NCBI RefSeq assembly: GCF_002954685.1
Contig: NZ_MSCN01000001.1
Coordinates: 3,400,375 to 3,464,374, forward strand
DNA length: 64,000 nucleotides
Source: Polaribacter porphyrae
GTDB lineage: Bacteria > Bacteroidota > Bacteroidia > Flavobacteriales > Flavobacteriaceae
Direction: 5' to 3'
Of this stretch, positions 62,049-64,000 are shown piece after piece (position 1 is the stretch's first letter; every line of letters starts with the position of its first letter). The position numbers and the translations under genes are program-made. The notes under the pieces are model-generated. The model had not been told where the DNA came from. It saw only the letters and a program-made list of their open reading frames with translations, and ran no database searches.

Positions 62049-62318
62049 TTATTTTCTAATTCCTAATTCTTTAATTATTGCACGATATCTAGAGATATCA
62101 GTTTTCTTTAGATAATCTAATAAACTTCTACGCTTACCAACCATCATTACCAAAGAACGCTCTGTATTAAAATCTTTACGATTTCTTTTTAAATGCTCTG
62201 TTAAGTGATTGATTCTGTGCGTAAATAACGCAATTTGACCTTCTGAAGAACCAGTATCGTTTTTTCCTTTACCGTGTTTTTCGAAGATGCTTTCTTTTAC
62301 TTCTTTTGTTAAGTACAT
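62049..62318 (-). CDS. rpsO: 30S ribosomal protein S15
   Basis: 89 residues from the ATG at 62318 (MYLTKEVKESIFEKHG), the normal S15 length; a longer in-frame reading from 62375 is rejected because it runs back to the -7 box. Conserved GSSEGQIALFTHRINHLTEHLK (about 22-43, quoted as the family signature) and SLLDYLKKTDISRYRAIIKELGIR at the C-terminus. Binds 16S rRNA early in 30S assembly. Confidence 0.97.
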   Translation of the reverse strand: MYLTKEVKESIFEKHGKGKNDTGSSEGQIALFTHRINHLTEHLKRNRKDFNTERSLVMMVGKRRSLLDYLKKTDISRYRAIIKELGIRK

Positions 62319-62372
62319 GCCAATATTATTTAAATGATTTTTATGTATTGCATAGATTTTGCTTTGCAGATG

Positions 62373-62380
62373 CAAATATA
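62373..62380 (-). promoter_or_regulatory. Putative -7 box of rpsO
   Basis: On the minus strand TATATTTG, giving a leader of roughly 45-50 bases to the S15 ATG. No clear -33 TTG. Confidence 0.5.
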
Positions 62381-62404
62381 GAATTATTTTTTGAATAGAT
62401 TTAT

Positions 62405-62432
62405 TTTGATATTATTATTATTATTAACATTG
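62405..62432 (+). promoter_or_regulatory. Promoter candidate whose spacer is an ATT trinucleotide repeat
   Basis: TTTG (62405-62408), then a 16-base spacer made almost entirely of ATT units (62410-62425), then TAACATTG (62425-62432), one mismatch from TAnnTTTG. The start codon of the cysteine-rich lipoprotein gene is 60 bases downstream. A change of one repeat unit would shift the spacer by 3 bases. Confidence 0.4.
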
Positions 62433-62492
62433 TGTAGGAAAAATAGGCTATGAAACTATCTTCCAAAATTCTTATTATAAACTTAAATTCTT

Positions 62493-63167
62493 ATGAAAAA
62501 CTTTTTTAAAAAGTCAATTTATGTTGTTATGTGTGTTATTTTATTCACTAGTTGCAATGAAACTGTAGATCATGAATTTTCACATGATGAAAATATTAAT
62601 ACTTGGGTAAAGGATAATATAGAGCTAATATCAAAATATAAAAGGAAGGACTTGTTGGCTTTTAAACGTGAAAAACAAAGAGCTATTTTAAGAGCTATGA
62701 GTCCAAAGCAAAGAAAAGTCATCTGGGAAGAAAAAGTTGATTACATTTTAAATATGAATTTATCCAAGCAAGAGATGGATTATTTAAAGTGGTTTGCAGA
62801 AGCCTTTAAAAAAATAGATTACAAATCAACAATTTCTGATGAATTTTCAGAAGAATTAGATCAGAAAGTAACATTTGCAGCAAAAAAATTTAATTGGAAT
62901 AAAAATTTTGTTAATAGTACTTTTTTTTCGATTGGAAACGTAAGTGAAAAAGATTTAGTAACTGATGATAGCAATATCCAATCTAGACAACAAGAACCTG
63001 ATACATGTAGTTGTAGGTCTTCTTTTTGGGGCTGTAGTGGTTTGAGTAATGATTGTGTTAAACCTGATGAATGTAAAACCGATAATGGAGATTGTGGTGT
63101 TTTTGGGAGTTCTAATTGCACAGGATATTGTTCAGCAGAAATACCATCAGAGGTGCCGAAAAATTAA
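62493..63167 (+). CDS. Cysteine-rich lipoprotein related to bacteriocin fulvocin C
   Basis: 224 residues. Lipoprotein signal with lipobox FTSC (Cys21). A helical, charged middle (about 30-150) is followed by a C-terminal domain of about 45 residues (172-217) with eight cysteines: CSC...WGC...DCV...ECK...DCG...NCT...YC. This spacing of eight cysteines in a C-terminal domain resembles the group annotated as bacteriocin fulvocin C-related; fulvocin C of Myxococcus fulvus is a peptide of about 45 residues with disulfide bonds. The next gene, 5 bases away, encodes a membrane-anchored thioredoxin-like protein that could form or reshuffle its disulfides. Bacteriocin activity itself is not demonstrated by sequence. 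No leader protease or transporter is visible before the window ends. Confidence 0.7.
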   Translation: MKNFFKKSIYVVMCVILFTSCNETVDHEFSHDENINTWVKDNIELISKYKRKDLLAFKREKQRAILRAMSPKQRKVIWEEKVDYILNMNLSKQEMDYLKWFAEAFKKIDYKSTISDEFSEELDQKVTFAAKKFNWNKNFVNSTFFSIGNVSEKDLVTDDSNIQSRQQEPDTCSCRSSFWGCSGLSNDCVKPDECKTDNGDCGVFGSSNCTGYCSAEIPSEVPKN

Positions 63168-63172
63168 CATCA

Positions 63173-63991
63173 ATGATAAAGAAAATATTTATTAATGGTG
63201 GTTTAACAATTGTAGTATATATATTATTTGTTTTTATTTTTAAAACACAAAGAATTATCTTTCCTATATTTATGATAGTAGCATTTTTTGTAAGTATGCG
63301 TATGTTATACAAAGATGTGATTGCTTCTTTATTACCATTATTAATTATTTGGTTTATACATTTGTTTTTGCCTGATACTAAAATTAATAATGTAATTATT
63401 TATGTTGTTTTTACACCACTTACATTTTTATTAGGTTACTATTTAAGAAACAAACTTCTATTGATAAAAATTCTTTATCCAATTTTGTTAGTTTTAATTG
63501 GTTTATTTGGGTTTAAGAATTTATGGTTTTTTTTAGAAAATATAAACGCTAGAAAACCTCAAAATGTACCCAAAATGGAGCTTTTATCTAATGGAAATCA
63601 AATAAGATTAGATACGATTAATAACAAAATTATAGTTTTAGATTATTGGACAACAAATTGTGGTGTATGTTTTAAAAAGTTTCCAGAATATGAAAAACTT
63701 TACCTGAAGTATATTAAAAACCCTAATGTGTTAACATATGCTGTTAATATACCTAGTAAAAATGATACTATTGGATATGCAAAAAAAATGATTGAAAAAT
63801 ATAATTATAAGTTTCCTGTCTTATATTCAGATTCTGATACTATTCCTAAACAGTTAGGGTTTAATAAATATCCACATCTGGTAATAATAAAAAATAAAAA
63901 AATAAGATTCAATGGTTATCCTGCACTTGAGGAAGATTACCTTTTTGTAAGCTCACTTGAAGATGAAATAGAAAGACTTTTAAATGAATAA
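63173..63991 (+). CDS. Membrane-anchored thioredoxin-like (TlpA/ResA type) protein
   Basis: 272 residues from the ATG at 63173 (MIKKIFINGGLTIVV); an earlier in-frame ATG overlaps the previous gene and is not used. Four to five membrane segments (about 5-125) precede a periplasmic thioredoxin fold (about 130-270) with the active site TTNCGVCFKKF (C163-G-V-C166) and the cis-Pro region KYPHLVII. It starts 5 bases after the fulvocin C-like gene, indicating one operon. Probable thiol-disulfide oxidoreductase for that cysteine-rich lipoprotein; immunity or maturation roles are inference. Only nine bases follow the stop, so further operon members may lie outside. Confidence 0.8.
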   Translation: MIKKIFINGGLTIVVYILFVFIFKTQRIIFPIFMIVAFFVSMRMLYKDVIASLLPLLIIWFIHLFLPDTKINNVIIYVVFTPLTFLLGYYLRNKLLLIKILYPILLVLIGLFGFKNLWFFLENINARKPQNVPKMELLSNGNQIRLDTINNKIIVLDYWTTNCGVCFKKFPEYEKLYLKYIKNPNVLTYAVNIPSKNDTIGYAKKMIEKYNYKFPVLYSDSDTIPKQLGFNKYPHLVIIKNKKIRFNGYPALEEDYLFVSSLEDEIERLLNE

Positions 63992-64000
63992 ATAAAAAAA

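Overview
The window looks like chromosomal DNA from a marine member of the Flavobacteriaceae (Polaribacter/Tenacibaculum-like). The evidence is the very low GC content, the absence of Shine-Dalgarno sequences, many promoters with the Bacteroidetes TAnnTTTG -7 box, type IX secretion (T9SS) cargo with C-terminal sorting domains, the T9SS gene porT, the gliding genes gldB and gldC beside nadE, several TonB-dependent receptors, and the flavobacterial order ansA-exbB-exbD-exbD-porT / rpoN-asnS. No rRNA, tRNA, CRISPR array, insertion sequence or prophage was recognised. Most genes are core; the accessory-looking parts are 14-36 kb and the right edge.

Layout. 1-3 kb: a TonB-dependent receptor (cut by the left edge) diverges from a DtxR/MntR-family regulator coupled to a ZIP metal transporter, with a perfect palindromic operator candidate between them. 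3-13.9 kb: AddA-like helicase-nuclease, kbl, an OmpA protein with calcium-binding TSP3 repeats, atpD-atpC, rbfA, a LolE-type permease and dusB. 14-21 kb: two large T9SS cargo proteins, a lipoprotein and a frameshifted DUF4345 pseudogene. 21-26 kb: a small lipoprotein, a TPR histidine kinase and a LytTR regulator in one operon, then an M28 peptidase divergent from a TolB-like lipoprotein. 26-31 kb: two EF-hand genes, lepA, a 59-residue membrane protein, a flavoprotein, and an AAA/DUF4143 ATPase behind 32-bp tandem repeats. 31-36 kb: an operon of outer-membrane receptor, LytS-type kinase, alpha/beta hydrolase and LytTR regulator. 36-50 kb: DUF2237 and zinc-peptidase genes, ansA, the ExbB/ExbD group with porT, rpoN, asnS, an RND/MMPL transporter, frr and pyrH. 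50-62 kb: tig, clpP, clpX, dnaG, nadE, gldB-gldC, a HPPK-deoxynucleoside kinase fusion, pnp and rpsO. 62.5-64 kb: a cysteine-rich fulvocin C-like lipoprotein followed by a membrane-anchored thioredoxin.

How the parts fit. Metal supply is represented by receptor, inner-membrane importer and metal regulator. Surface biology is represented by T9SS (PorT), its cargo, GldB/GldC and ExbB/ExbD energisation. Two LytTR systems each sit next to a plausible envelope target. The least explained items are the fulvocin C-like/thioredoxin pair with an ATT-repeat promoter spacer, the 21-bp-spaced direct repeats beside a LytTR gene, the 32-bp repeat array before the DUF4143 ATPase, and the synonymously diverged duplicate of a gene tail at 26.0-26.1 kb.
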